Counted from the first letter of the stretch, positions 21,641-34,520 are shown. The stretch: DNA of 64,000 nt from Ligula intestinalis (GCA_036362985.1 JAYGXS010000007.1:7732760-7796759); one strand, 5' to 3'. Numbers and translations: made by a program. The notes: a model not told the origin generated them from the letters alone.

Positions 21641-22475
21641 TCCAAACTAAAACAGCGGTAAAGTAAGAACCCTAAGTTAAACCAAGGCATAATTTTGTGG
21701 AAAATTTACTATTCACTAGCATAATAATAAGTTACAAAAAACTGCAAATTAAGGAAATGGCGCTATTACAAGTCACTGGTTCAATGTTAAATATAAATAT
21801 GCTTAATGCACGGGAGTGGCAAAGAATGGCAATTTAACACAGAATAAGTACAAATATATAAAAAATTAATGAGTTAAATAGTTTCCATTAACAATAAAAG
21901 TTGCATTAAATGTGTCAGAAATAGAAGTGGTCACCTTAACTAAAGTTTTTTTCCAATATAGATACTTTCTAAAAATTTCCGTTTTTAATGCACGAAAAGA
22001 TCCTTGCGTGTTTTGTATAAATTGCTATTGACAAGTGCAAAACGATTTCCTGTGGTAGTCATAGTTGCAGCTGTTGAATGGAATAAAACTAGGTTGGGTG
22101 GCGGGACCTGAGAGAGAGGTCTGATTTCCGTGTGTGTTTTTAAGCCGATTGAACTGTACGCGGACAAAGCATTTTCCTGTAATGTTGCCAATGGAGGTGC
22201 CTTTGTGATTACTTCACCGTTGGCAGTCCACTGTTCTTAAATATGTGGACGATGCTGGTGGCATTCTAGATACATAGATGGTCGTGTCCTTGTCTCCCTT
22301 TATTTATATACTTTAATATAGGCCCGTAAAAAAACGGAAAGACGATGTATTTGTTGACTTGGACTGAAATTGCTTCAGCTAATACTATCTACTTACTGGA
22401 TAACTCCGGCATTGCTCTGTTTATTTCTGAATGGAACAACAAAATGTTCGGATGATGTCTCATATTCACTTTCAA
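21641..22475. other. No gene recognised
   Basis: AT-rich sequence with short frames only. Nothing matches the protein families seen elsewhere in the window. Confidence 0.4.
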
Positions 22476-22479
22476 TGAT

Positions 22480-22830
22480 ATGTTGTGTATGTCGGTAGAA
22501 ATGCTGGCAGAAAGAATGGAGGCCTTACCTCCGATTCTGCTCTTTTATCAGAGAAATATTGATTCAGATATGATCCAAGCACTTTCAGCAGCAGGACATC
22601 CGATTTACATGTTCCGTTCGCCCCCCACAGGCGCAGTTTTTCTCCTTAAAATCCCACAAATGGCATTCAAAACTAAATGTTTGAATGATGCCTAAGGAGT
22701 TTTTTTACTGTTGCCCCCTACAACAGTTCCATTCTTGGCAACGCCACATGTTCTGTGTGATTGCTACGTGCAAAGAGAAGGGTCAAAGGTATTAACCTAT
22801 ATTTCCCTTATAAAACTGAACTGAACAGAG
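22480..22830 (-). repeat. Interspersed repeat R6, opposite copy
   Basis: This is the reverse-complement partner of 3485-3830, with the same block order (AAAAACTG, GAATGCCATTTG, TCCTTAGGCAT, GTGGCGTTGCC, GGAAATATAGG). Confidence 0.6.
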
Positions 22831-22924
22831 AGAGAGAGATAAGAGTAGGAAAACTTGCTTAGGTTAAGTAATGTGTCATGATGAAAGGTCAGGATATACT
22901 CAATATTAAAGATTTATCCGAAAT

Positions 22925-24705
22925 CTACATCTACTATGGAGACAGGTCAGCTCTCGTGTTCTCAATTTTTGCTTCTTCACATGTGAGATAGCGTGCTCGG
23001 AATGGGAGTATAGAGTGCTGATATGCTGATGTTTGGCAAGAAATATGACGGAATCCGTTAGTTCAGGGTGGAGAGGGTCAGCGACTTAACTAAGCATGCG
23101 ATCAGCAAATTGCTTGACCGTTTTAAAGTGGCACTGTATTATAATGTCAGCTAAAAAAACACAGGAAACACCGTTAGCTGAAGAGATCATTTGGAGGCCA
23201 CATTTCAAAATGACTAGGTCTTTTTCAAGTTAGTCTGCAAAGATATCTGGAAGGCACTAAAGAATGAGGGCGAGAATACAGGCATCTAAAAAACGCCAGA
23301 TTAGGGCTTGCGGTTTGTGATATGAACGTAAGCGGGGGATATAATATAAAATGTTTACGGAGTTTGATCAAAAGGCCTTCTATGTGATGAGAAAATATAT
23401 GGTCAGGTGCTAGATCAACACCAAGGTATCGGAAAGAGGATACTTCGTTGGACAGAACGTCACTAGTTTTAGGACAGGGAGTGGGTCACAGTCAAAAATA
23501 CACTGGACTGACTTTTGCTCGTTATGTAGAAGTCCATCTGCTGACAACCATGTTGAGACGTGTGCCAGGCCATTCTGCAGTACTTGAAGATGCGTCTGAC
23601 TTTTGAGAGGATGGCCAACAACCATATCATCAGCATATTTAACTGGGGGATCGTGGGTCGTCAGTGTGGAGGGAGAAGAACTTAGGGGATAATATAGACC
23701 CTTGGAGAATTCCACAGTTTTTGGGAAGTACCGTGGATTTTCGCTTGCCGCATTGAACGAAATGAGGGTGGGAAGTGAAATAGTCTCCAAGCTAAAAGCC
23801 AACCCAGCCAGGAGAGCCGTATGCAGAAGTTTTATTAAGCAAAAATGGCGAGGCTTCGTAAAAAAGGCTGAGGAGCAGTTGGGAAATGCACATAGGTATA
23901 CACGGCAGCCCTTATGTAAATCTCTAAGAGCATAATGGACTACCAGAGTACCAACGTCTATTGCATTACGCCTAGCCTTATACGCAAATTGCAAGGGATA
24001 GGAAAAATCGGAAGAAAATGGGGCGATTATGTGTAAGTTGACTCGATCTGCAAGCTCCAATAGGGCAGAAGAGAAGGCAATTGGATGAAAGGATTTTGGA
24101 CCAGAAGAATTAAGCTTTTTTGGGATAGAGTGATTCTCATTGATTGGCACTCATCAGGAATCGAAGACTCCAGGAATGACAAGTTGATGGGGTGTGTCAA
24201 TGCAGTGGCTTACTAAAAAGAGCAGGATTTCAGCAGAAACAGTGTGATTCCATCTGGCCCTGCAGTTGTTGAAGCTCGAACGTTTTTAAGATGTTTCATC
24301 ACTGTTGCCACAGACACAGGAACAAAGACACTTGGAAATAAGGCAATAACGGTTGTCGGAAGATAAGTGACAATGGGAGTGTGGATGAATTTTGCATTTA
24401 AAATATCTAATTTAAAGTCAGCATATTAATGTGCTAGTGTACTGCGTTGACCAGTGAGACGCTTAAGACTCTTCCCAAATTCATCCAAAGAGAGAAGAGG
24501 AGAGGAAGATATCGAAAAAGTAAAAAGCTGACGAATAAAAAGGTTTTTCAGCCTGGAAACCCCACGCTTTATTAGGACATTCACCTACTTAAGTCGATTT
24601 CGTTGACCCGTTTGTCGAACAATTTATTTTGGCGTCTCAACATTTTTAGGTGAGGAGAAAAGATTCTGTCAGTTGTAACTATAACAGTGCCGACGAGGTT
24701 TAATC
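22925..24705 (-). mobile_element. LINE copy C (CR1/jockey-like), longest open RT segment
   Basis: A 246-codon open frame (24150-23410, minus) carries LQFAYKARRNAID, motif A as CAFPNCSSAF (catalytic D replaced by N, residue 91), and motif C KYADDMVVGH (residues 171-180) intact. DGLLHNEQKSVQC and the post-palm region follow. The central YFTSRTQF..VLQGAILSPHLFS part is read in the wrong frame, so two compensating frameshifts are present. Upstream, 24160-24705 holds the linker homologous to copies A and B. The endonuclease is missing. Confidence 0.88.
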
Positions 24706-24714
24706 ACGAGTCAA

Positions 24715-25310
24715 CCGTGCTTTATCTGCCTTCTACGGTCTGTGCTCTCCTCTATTGAATAGAAGGGAAATATCACTACGCACAAATTCCCTTGTTTACC
24801 AAGCAGCGATTCAATATATCCCGCTCTTTGGTGGAGAGACATGGTCTTTGCGCGTTGAGGACATGAGGCGCCTTGAGGTTTTTGACAATGACTGCATTGG
24901 CCACATCGTTCGTCACCGTCGCATCGACCGCATTTGCTGCTCCGATCTCCGCCGACGCTGTCACCCGGATGCTCTCCCTCCACTCCTGCTTTGAAGACGA
25001 CTTCGGTGATTCGGGCATGCTTCTTGGCGTGATGACATTGATCGGATTCGTGAGCTGCTTGTGGCAACGCCTCCCCTCATCTGGCACAAACGTCGCGGCA
25101 TTAAGCTGAAAAATTGGATAGCAACTGTCAAGCAGGATCTGTCGTCCATTTATGGCACATGCGTCTATGGCCTACGCCGGTGGAACCATGAATGGATGTC
25201 GCTCTCGTGTGAACAGGCGCAAGATTGAAGCGCCTGGATAGTTGTGATTCGTGATGCAGTCAATGTCATAACTGATGCCGGCTCAACCCGCACGAAGTGA
25301 ATGCCGTTAC
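24715..25310 (+). mobile_element. RTE-like LINE RT C-terminal fragment
   Basis: Plus-strand reading gives LVYQAAIQYIPLFGGETWSLR, EDMRRLEVFDNDCIGHI, RRRCHPDA, and after a frameshift near 25000 the FGHA...IRELLVATPPLIWH region. Then come GLRRWNHEWMSLSCEQAQD, AWIVVIRDAVNVITDAGSTR and K-stop. LYGSETW..RAEDMRRL..FD and the closing AIRDAVN..EDAGSTRPR are characteristic of the end of RTE-type ORFs. It lies opposite to, and abuts, the 5' end of LINE copy C. It is a short dead 3' fragment. Confidence 0.85.
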
Positions 25311-25314
25311 AATC

Positions 25315-26815
25315 ACGAGTAGGAGTAAGCAGTCTAGGCTTTTCTTGTAGAAATTTATTTTTCTCGGCAATGAGTTGACAAGTTTGGGTGATCATAAAGT
25401 CATGAGCCAGACAGACAGCTACATATTGGGAAATGTTTAAGAACTCCGTATTTAGGTAAATGCGTTTGAGGTATGTCATTTGCTATGTTCTTGGTTTTGT
25501 TAAAAAAATCAGTATTTATGGACATAAAAATCAAAACAGTGAAATTCGTAAAGTGTTTAATAGAATTGCAATAAAACCACTCGAAGCTCGTTGCACACGA
25601 ACTGTCTAGATAATAACAAATAAATGTTTTAAAAGGAAATTTGTTTCAATGTACACAACATGACATGAATTTTACAACAAGCACAATCGTAGTCTAACTT
25701 AATAATATACAGCCAGCCTATTTGTGTGTGCCACTCATACAGCCGGGATTTGATTTCCACAGAAAATATTTTTGGATTTGCCAATGAAAGTTAAAAAGGT
25801 GCTACCAAATATGGTTCCGTGCATTAAAATGGAAATTGAAGAAGGTATCCACATTGGGAAAAACAATTTAAAAATGTGAACACGTCTATGTCCGACACAT
25901 TTATTGCAACTTTAATTGTAAATGTGGAAAATTTTCCTTATAGTTTTTTTTATATGTTCGGTTTCTGTATTGCCATTTAGTGCCACTCGCATGCCTTAAA
26001 ATATTTGTATTTAACATTGGACGAGTGACAGGTAATATCACCATTAGCTTAAATTTTAGTTTTTTTGTAACCGTAATATTCTTATGCTATTGCATAGAAC
26101 ATTTTGCACCAAGTTATATCTTGGCTATACTTATGGTTCTTATATTACCGCTGTTGTAGTTAGTTGGTATTCCACGTGTACTGAGCCCGACATTTATTAG
26201 CTTATCTATGACATTTCATCAGATAGGGAATCCACTCTATTCTTCTTATCCGTCTTAAACACGGACATGGAAGCTCAAAATTACGTGAACGAATATACAC
26301 CTTAATGCAAGGCTGAAATTCTTCGTGAATGCAGCACTGGCCATGCTGCATATCTATCTATTACCTTTAGGTTTTAAAAACCTCAAAAGCATTGGCATAT
26401 GTTCGTCAAATGTACATGAATTTCAGATCTGAGCTCGAAGTGGCAGTTGGAACAAAATCAAGTGCCATTGGTTTATCCTTGATGTGCCCAGAGCGTGAGT
26501 GTACCTTCTCGCCACCATAGTGGTTTTTGACTCGTCTACTGGTTTTGCATAAAAGTCTTGATTTGAGGATTAGTTGATCTTGAAGACCAGCGTTGAGTTC
26601 GACGATGATGACGATGATGCTGTGCGTTTTACTATTTGTCAAATGTGTCCTTGCGTGTTTTAATACCAAACCGGGTATGTACATTGTTTATGCATCAAAA
26701 TATAGATTATTTTTAAATTATAACTCGCCGACATTTTAATGCTAAATGTTTTGATTAAGAGCGCAACATGTTCTGTGTTTGGCATGTTCACTTCAATGTG
26801 CTTTTCTGACCAGTT
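25315..26815. other. AT-rich, no gene; contains a repeat block at 26170-26265
   Basis: No coding frame is recognised. The 26170-26265 segment is the inverse of 21520-21640. Confidence 0.45.
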
Positions 26816-26827
26816 TTTTAGAATGTA

Positions 26828-29075
26828 CACATCTACTATGGAGACAGGTCAGCTATTAGGTCCTCAATTTTTGCTTCTTCAAAATTGAGATAGCGTGCTT
26901 GGAATGGGAGTATAGAGTGCTGATTTGCTGAGGTGTGGCAAGAAATACGACGAAAGCCGTTAGTTCTGGGTGGAGATTGGCAGCGACTTAACTAAACGTG
27001 CAATCAGCAAATTGCTTGACCGTTTAAAAGTGGCAGTGTATTATAATGTCAGATAGAACAACACAGGAATCCCCAGCAGCTAAAGAGATCATTCGGAGGC
27101 TCCAGTTCAAAATGACTAAGTCTTTTTCAAGTTAGTCTGCAAAGAAAACTGGAGGGAACTTGAGAATGAGGGGGAGAATACAGGCAGCTAAAAAACGCCA
27201 GGGAAGGGCTTGCGGTTTGTGATATGAACGCAAGCGGTGGATATACTATAACAGTTTACGGAGTTTGATAAAAAAGGCCTTCTGTGTGAAGAGCAATTAT
27301 ATTGTCAGGTGCTAGATCAACACCAAGGTATCGGAAAGAGGATACTTCATTGTACAGAATGTCAATAGTTTTAGGACTGGGAGAGGGTCGCGGTCAAAAA
27401 ATACACTGGACTAGCTTTTGCTCGTTAAGTAAAAGTCCATTTGCTGACGACCATGTTGAGACATGTTCCAGGCCATTCTGCATTACTTGAAGATGTAACT
27501 GAATTTTGAGAGAATGGCCAACAACCATATCATCAGCATATTTAACTAGCAGGCATTAGTTTGGTGATCATAGGTCGTCAGTGTGGAGGGAGAAGAAATT
27601 AAGGGATAATATAGACCCCTTGAATACTCCACAGTTTTTGGGAAGTACCGTGGATTTTCGCTTGCCGCACTGAACGAAATGAGTGCGGGAAGTGAAATAG
27701 TCTCCAAGCCAAGAGACGACCCAGCCAGGACAGCCGAATGCAGAAGTTTTATTGAGCAAAAGATGGCGAGGGTTCGTATAAAAGGCTGAGGAGCAGTTGA
27801 GAAATGCACATCCGTGAGCACGGCAGCCCTTATTTAAATATGTCAGAGTAGCATGGACTACCAGAGCAACATCATCTTGTGTACTATGCCTTGCCTTATA
27901 CAAAAATTACAGGGGATCGGAAAAATCAGAGAAAAGTGGCGTTATTATGTCCAAAACAACTATTTCTGTCAGTTTCATTAGTGCAAAAGAGCAGGCAATT
28001 GAGCGAAAGGATATGGGACCACGAAAAGAGGGTTTTTCGGGATAAGAGCGATTCTTTCTGATCACCAATCATCAGGAATCTTAGAATCCATGAAGGATAA
28101 GTTGATGAGGTGTGTCCATTCAGGGGCTAAATTAAAAAAGCAGGATTTCAGGAGAAACGGTGAGATCCAATCTGGCCCGGCAGCTGTTGAAGCTCAAATC
28201 TTTTTAAGATGTTTCATCAATATTTCCACAGACACAGGAGCAAATACAATTCGTACTAAGGCAATAGCGTTTGTCGGAAGATAGTAGTAGGTGGGAGTGT
28301 GGATGAAGTTTGCATTTTAATGGTCTAAGTCAGCATTAACATGTGCTTATGTATTGTGTTGACCAGTAAGATGCTTAAGAATCTTCCCAATTTCATCCGA
28401 GGAGAGAGGAGAGGAGGATGTAGAAGAAGAAAAAAACTGCCTAACAAAAAGGTCGTGCAGCCTATAAATCCCATGTCTTATTAGGACGTTGACATTTTTT
28501 CGTCTTTCACGTAGACTGAGTTCGTAGAAAAGTACCTTTTGACGTTTTAATTTTTTTAGATGGGGTGAAGGAATTCTGTCAAGTCTAACCACAGCAGTGT
28601 CAAGAGGACAGTAGATAATGCAACTTTCGTTTCGAAAGTTGCAAAGTAACTGGAACACGACTCGACTTTCGAGAGTTCAAGAAGGGCAGAAGGATTTTCA
28701 GATATGACAGCTTGAAGCAAAAACATATTATGTAGGGTCTTGTTGCGAACCCTAAGTTTCATCTCGGGTTTTGCTAACAGCCTTTTCTAAGAACTAGAAT
28801 AGATGATTGGCAGGCCCAATAACATGGAATGGCTTGAGCCTGTCAACATAGCTCTATTTTGGACAGCAGCATCTTCCGATAGTTGGTCAGTATGTGATCA
28901 AGAAGGGTATCAGCACGAGTGTTGAAGGAAACTACGTCGTCAAACCCTAGCAAAATAAGGGCACGTAGGTTCACGCGGTTGAAGTCACCACATAAAACAA
29001 CCGCAAATTTAAGGGAAAGAAAATCAAAAAACCGAAATAAAGCACCTCAGCATGTACAGGGGGAATGTTAATAAT
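26828..29075 (-). mobile_element. LINE copy B with partial endonuclease and RT
   Basis: From the 5' side (minus) the reading VVLCGDFNRVNLRALILLGF, DDVVSFNTRADTLLDHILT and AMLTGSSHSMLLGLPIIYSS is the C-terminal half of an APE-type endonuclease, with the GDFN aspartate-asparagine pair. The D of the usual SDH motif is changed (SSH). The linker is at 28200-28760. RT follows: MYKARHSTQDDVALVV, AFLNCSSAF, SWLGDYFTSRTHFVQCGKRK, VLPKNCGVFKGSILSLN. Frames alternate and stops intervene, so it is inactive. Its 5' end abuts the 3' truncation of copy A head to tail. Confidence 0.87.
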
Positions 29076-29089
29076 GACGCAATTCGTTT

Positions 29090-31345
29090 TTCAGTAAGGA
29101 TGGAAAAATAACCGGAGAGTAGAAAAGAATAAAGGGGAGAATACAAGCATCTACAAAACGCCAGATTAGGGCTTGCGGTGTGTGATATGAACGCAAACGG
29201 CGGATACAATATAAAAGTTTACGGATTTTGATAAAAGGCCTTCTATATGAAGAGAAAATGTAAGGTTGGATGCTAGTGTAACACCAAGGTATCGGAAAGA
29301 GGATACTTCGGTAGGCAGAATGTCGATAATTTCGGAGCTAGGAGAGGGTTGCAGTCGAAAAATACACTGAACTGACTTTTGTTCGTTAATTAGGAGGCCA
29401 TTTACTGACGACTATGTTGAGACATGGTCTAGGCCATCCTTCAGTATTTGGAGATGTGACTAACTTTTCAGGTAATGGCCAACGACCATATCATCAGCAT
29501 TTTTAACAAACAAGCATTCGTTTAGCGATTGTAGGTCGTCAGTGTGGAGAGAGAAGAGATGAGGGGATAATATAGCCCCTTGAAGAACTCCACAGTTGTT
29601 GGGAGGGACCATGGATTTCCGATTTCCGCACTGAATGAATTGATTGTGGGAAGTGAAATAGTTCCCGAGCCGAGACACAGCCCAGCCGGGAGAACCGCAT
29701 TCAGCGGTTTTCTTAAGAAGTAGATGGCGCGGGATCGTATTAAAGGCTGAAGATTAGTCGAATAAAGCCCAACCATATGCACGGCAGCCCTTATCTAAAT
29801 CTCTGAGAGCAGAATGGACTACCAGAGCAACAGCATCTAATGTACTACACTTAGCCTTATACACAAATTGCAAGGGATCGGAATAGCCGGAAGAAAAAGG
29901 CGACTCGTTCTGCAAGTTTCAATAATGCAGAAGAGCAAGCTATTGGATGAAAAGATTTTGGACCAGAAGAGGAGAGTTTTTCGGGATTGGAGTCATTCTA
30001 ACTGATCGCCACTCATCAGGAATCTTGGACTCCTTAAAGGACAAGTTGATGAGGTGTGTCAATGCAGGTGCCAACTGTAAAAAGCAGGATTTAAGGAGAA
30101 ATGGTGAGATCCCATCTGGTCCTGCAACTGTTGAACCTCGAACCTTGTTAAAATATTTCATCACTGTTTCTACAGACACAGGAACAAAGACACTTGGTTA
30201 TAAGGGAATGGCATCTGTCGGAAGATGGGAGGCAGTTGGAGTGTGGGTGAAGTTTGCATTTAAACAATTAAAATCTAAGTCAGCATCTACATGTGCTAGT
30301 GTGTTGCGTTGACCAGTAAGATGCTTAAGACTTTTCCAAGTTTCATCCGAGGAGAGAGGAGAGGAAGTTGTAGAAGAAGCAAAAAGCTGACTAACAAAAT
30401 AGTCATTCAGCCTGGAAATCTCACGCTTTATTAAGATGGTCGCATCCCTTAGTTTATCTCGCAGACTTAGTTTGTAGAACAATTCTTTTTGGCGTCTCAA
30501 AGTTTTTAGATGGGGAGGAGAGATTCCGTCAGGTCTAACCATGCCAGTGTCAAGAGGACAACCTACAGTAAAAATTTCATTGTAAAGAGTTGTGAGAAAA
30601 TTGGACCATGACTGGACGTTCGAGTGTTCAAGAAGTGCAGGAATGTTGTCAGATATGTAGGTCTGGAGGAAAAATATATTCTATGGGGACGTGTCGCGAA
30701 CCTTAATTTTTCTCTCGGATTTTGCTACCACCCCTTTCTTAGTACCACAATAAATGGTTGGCAGGCCCAGTAAAGCACTGTGATCTGAGCCTGACAACGG
30801 GGCTCTATTTTTGACAGCAAAAAGTTGAGGATGGTTTGTCAAAATGTGATCAAGAGGGGCGTCAGCACGAGTGTTGAAAGAAACTAGGTCGTAAAAACCT
30901 AACAATGTGAGGGGAGTATATTCACATGGTTGAAGTCACCACATAAAATAATAACGTATTTATAGGACAGTAGGGCAAGTTGAAGGGAAAGAAAATAAAA
31001 AGTACACCTTAAAGCGCTTTGGAATGTAGAGGGGGAATCTAGATGCCGACATAGATGATGTCTTTGGAATTTTGTAAAAATCGAGGCTTGCAGACTAAAG
31101 CAGTGGTGTCTATTAGATCCTCCGAATCAGAAAATAAGGACTTTCAATTTGTGCACCATTACTAGTTTACAAAAAACAGTCACTTCACCACCTCTGCTGC
31201 TGAGTAAAGATTTTCGGTCCTTACAAAAACAGCAAACAGCGGGCGATATAATAGGTTGCGGATAATTAGACGCATTTTTAAATATCGAGCTGTATTTTGT
31301 TAGCATAAATCCTGGAACAGACATTGAGTTTAATGGTTGACGCTT
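29090..31345 (-). mobile_element. LINE copy A, most complete: endonuclease, linker and RT
   Basis: From about 31345 on the minus strand, frames give an endonuclease N-terminal part (SVPGFMLTKYSSIFKN, then IIYVGI.IPPLHSKAL). The C-terminal part follows: LCGDFN, FYDLVSFNTRADAPLDHIL, LSGSDHSALLGLP, with an intact SDH. The linker is at 30540-30200. RT: VRGSTVAGPDGISPFLLKS, IPDEWRSVRMTPIPK, LGNYFTSHNQFIQCGN, CGVLQGAILSPHLFSLHTDD, then NADDMVVGH, in which the tyrosine of YADD is N. Several frameshifts exist. The 3' end is cut near 29090. Confidence 0.9.
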
Positions 31346-31349
31346 CATG

Positions 31350-31684
31350 GCCTGTTGCCATCCGCAACGATATTTTCTTCGTTGTATGGTCTCCCTACAG
31401 AGAGTTATTTCCGAAGATGATTTGCAAATGCGGCAAATTGGTCAAAAGGGACAAAAATTGGCCTTATGGGCTGTCGTTTGAAAAATATTTTTTTGTTGTG
31501 CATTCAAAAAGGTAAAGATGAACTCATGGTCAGGAATGCAGGTAAACAAAGCAGACAAATAGACAGGGTGGTAAACAATGATAAATTTTCACGTAAATGG
31601 ATAGCAAAAAACCAGCAGCTCAAATTGGAGAGCCCACCGCCAAAAGCCGTTTATGGGATATTATATAATGTAATGCACACTAAA
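31350..31684. other. No gene recognised
   Basis: A short frame (31466-31762) is open, but its product shows no domain, and the end of the segment runs into repeat R4. Confidence 0.35.
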
Positions 31685-31930
31685 CTGTTATCTACTATAG
31701 CTATTTGCTTGCGCGGGTCTAACTCAACTGTTCACCCCGTTTGTCATTTTGTTCACAGTTAGCAAATCGATCGAAGGTACTTTTGCATTTTTCAATTCGC
31801 GACTAACCTTCTACGGATCTCTAACACCCTCTCAAATCGGCGTTATTAGCACTATATATTTATTTTTATCATTATCTACTGTCGTTTATTATTTTAGTTT
31901 CTGCGAAAATTCCCATTTTACGATTGAAAA
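31685..31930 (+). repeat. Interspersed repeat R4 copy
   Basis: The blocks match those of 17720-17945 in the same order and orientation. It ends just before a PLE hammerhead-like end. Confidence 0.5.
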
Positions 31931-31950
31931 GTCCTATTAAGAAAAAAAAA

Positions 31951-31976
31951 TTTTCAGTCATTCATCATCAGGCCGG
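31951..31976 (-). ncRNA. Partial hammerhead-like core (class II), truncated
   Basis: On the minus strand, GGCCTGATGA is followed by nine bases and GAAA, as in the class II motifs. The sequence then becomes a T-run instead of stem III and the cleavage site. It marks the truncated end of the PLE whose 3'UTR lies at 32000-32130. A corresponding decayed copy (CTGATCA) lies at about 61505-61520. Confidence 0.5.
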
Positions 31977-31979
31977 TAC

Positions 31980-32470
31980 ATGACATGGGGGATAAAAATG
32001 GTCAGTTAATTGCAGCATTTATGTAATCGTCAGGTTGGGGAAGGGAGGAAGGGGGTTAGTGGGTGAGGGTAATTAAACAGCTGGGTTTTCCCTCATCTCC
32101 TGAATGCGAGCGGCTGCGCGAATAGGACGTTGGTTGCGATGCCCAGAGAAGACATGTGGATGTTCTGACGGTCAGCGGGTTGAGGTCTGAATGTCAGCCG
32201 CATAGCTTGTGCTTGACCGTTTTCCGTGGCTTCGTTTTGCGTGTTTTCGGACGACGTGGCTTCAGTAGGCGTGGGATTTCCGCGTGCAGTCGGCCAAGGG
32301 AGGCAGATTGCCTATACCAGCGCCTTTTGAGAGAACAGGGTGAGTTATGCTAACTTGATTGCCACTGCCTCTGCTGTGGCTAACAACCGTTTGCACAGGC
32401 CTTTGGAGTAGTGTGCCGGAGTGTGAGATAAGACGTGAAAGTATTGAGAATGCCCCATTCTCACGACGAG
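31980..32470 (-). mobile_element. Penelope-like element tail and 3'UTR (family D)
   Basis: Minus-strand reading near 32450-32330 gives PAHYSKGLCKRLLATAEAVAIKLA, equivalent to the QRLLATAEATAIRL tail of the other PLE endonucleases, followed by a stop. The 3'UTR that follows (CATTCAGGAGATGAGGGAAAA, then AACCCCCTTCC) is the sequence that forms the 117-bp-arm palindrome at 61543-61814. Confidence 0.75.
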
Positions 32471-32499
32471 TCAAGAACAGTACCAAGCCGGATCACAAC

Positions 32500-33015
32500 A
32501 GCAAAAGGAAACAAAGCATGTGAAAAAAATGCGGAAGAACCTGCTCCCGATAAATCTGCAAGGTCAACGAGGGGAGGAATAAAGTAATGTAGTATTTCAG
32601 ATGAAAGAATTCAGAAAAAATTAGCTTTAATATTGATTTTTAAGATAAGACTTTTGTGGCCACAATCTTCGCGCAACGTTTACTTCTCACGACTGCCTAC
32701 AAGTGTGCAAAAATCCATGTCTGCTTAGACCAATCCCGCCTAGTCAAATAACTTCCTAAGACTGACTCCCAAAGAACTTCATTGTGATGCCTGCCACACT
32801 CACAAACATCGGTCCCTGCGGCCGGACACACGCTCTTCTAGACACCAACTTCCTCCAGCCTATCCTACACTACCTCTGTACAGAATACACTATTACGCCT
32901 ATCTGGCTTCTTACTTATTTTCTTCCCCTTCAGAACCGGGCGTAAAAATCGTAATGGCTGTTGTAACTAGCTCGCGTCGAAGTGCATTTTGTCAAAGTCG
33001 CACCGAGGCGGTTTT
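32500..33015. other. No gene recognised
   Basis: Short frames only. The 32850-32930 stretch (CTACCTCTGTACAGAATACAC) weakly resembles the R1 repeat. Confidence 0.35.
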
Positions 33016-33019
33016 CGAC

Positions 33020-33340
33020 GCCTGGATCAGCCAATCACAGTTGTCGCAAAACTTGCGTTCTGGCCGGCGATGAATAGGTAGCCCGCAAGCGTATGCGCTG
33101 CCTCTCTGGGCCGCGGGGATTCCTGCAACTATGCTTCACTTCGGATCACGCCGACCCCGCGGAAGGCCGTGCTCTCCATAATCAATCTCTTTCCTTCTAT
33201 TCTTTGTTCCTCTGTGTGCACAATGTACTGTTCCTACTACTCTGGCCTTTCCAAGACCTCTCGTCTACTAAGTATCCACGGTCTGAAGATCGCAGTTGTC
33301 TGGGTTTAACTCACTCAACCCTCTGCGATATAGCAAGTTT
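33020..33340 (+). repeat. Interspersed repeat R1 copy (LTR-like)
   Basis: It starts AGCCAATCACAG, has CCTCTGTGTGCACAATGTAC, TCGTCTACTAAGTATCCA and CGGTCTGAAGATCGCAGTTG, and ends near TGGGTTTAACT. It is nearly the same order as 63110-63355. There is no target duplication I can confirm. Confidence 0.6.
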
Positions 33341-33344
33341 TTTT

Positions 33345-34515
33345 TACTTATTAACTCAACCCACTGCAATTAGAAAAAGTTGGTGACATAGAATAAAGTG
33401 TAGCAGTTTGTCCAAGCCTATGCTCATCCTGTTATCGTAAGGAAAGCCCAATATTTAGGGCGCAAATTGATTCTTTCTCCAAGTCATCGAGACGAAATGG
33501 GCGATTGTGAAAGGAAATGGTGGTTGGCAGTTTACTACTTAAATTACATTTAAAGGGAGTCTTAAACGCTTGAAGGACGCTTTGATACTCTGCAAGCAAA
33601 TACTATTCAAGGTTGCATCAATGAAGTTAGAAAGAATCTGGAAAAGCTCTTTGAACTATTTTTTGAGATTGAACAAACAGATTATGAAGAATCTAGTACC
33701 AGGGGCGTCTCCGGCAAAGAAGAAATTGATATTGGCCATAAAGACTGTAAAGTGAAGTGCATATGCTTACAAAAAATGCAGTTGCATATTTTGAGTTATT
33801 TCCACATCGAGGCGTCAGTCAGCAAGTGCGCATGTACCGAACTCTTTGATTTTCTAGTTTCTGTGTATGTCATAACCACATGAAAAGCATTCACAACAGC
33901 GGTGCCCTGGATGCTGTCATGCACTCTTAGTTTATTTGATCGGAATTTAATTGCACTGTGTGAGTGGATGTAGATGCGAACAGGTTAGGAATCAGCTGTT
34001 TTACGACAGTTACTGGCTGCTTAGAGCTCCACTGCTGTACTGAGACATACAGTATGGCGAGTGCTGCAAGAAACATTCCGCGATTCGAAAAAGATCGGTA
34101 AGTAATCGCAAAATAACATTGAGTAGGGTTGCAATACGGTTTATCATGCAGTCCAATTTCAAGGCTTTTCAGTCACGCTAGGATGCCAACTCTGTCCTAA
34201 GCTTCTGTCTGAACGCTGCAAAAATTTTGTTCTGTAAAAAATAGCTACTTAAATAGTAAGAATTTTTATCATTAATTTTGTCTGCCTTTATAAATTCCAA
34301 TATTTTTATGAAATGTATGCATGAAAAAATCCTTTCTTGTACTCATTTGATAGCAAATTACGCCCTTCTTAAAATATTATTACTAAAAGAAGTGTTCTCT
34401 CTGGTTTTAAAAAATCTATAATTTTGAGTTTTTTAGGACTCCGCGGTGTTCATTCATAGTATATCGCATCTGTCAATTTATTAATGGTGCTCCTGATATA
34501 CACAGCATAATCCAT
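33345..34515. other. No gene; 34200-34400 matches flanks of other PLE loci
   Basis: The segment GCTACTTAAATAGTAAGAAT, TTTTATCATTAATTTTGTCT and GCCTTTATAAATTC recurs at about 47880-47945 (+), 49505-49570 (-) and 59630-59720 (+). It therefore accompanies PLE copies and may be PLE upstream or terminal sequence. No reading frame was recognised. Confidence 0.45.
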
Positions 34516-34520
34516 GTCAA

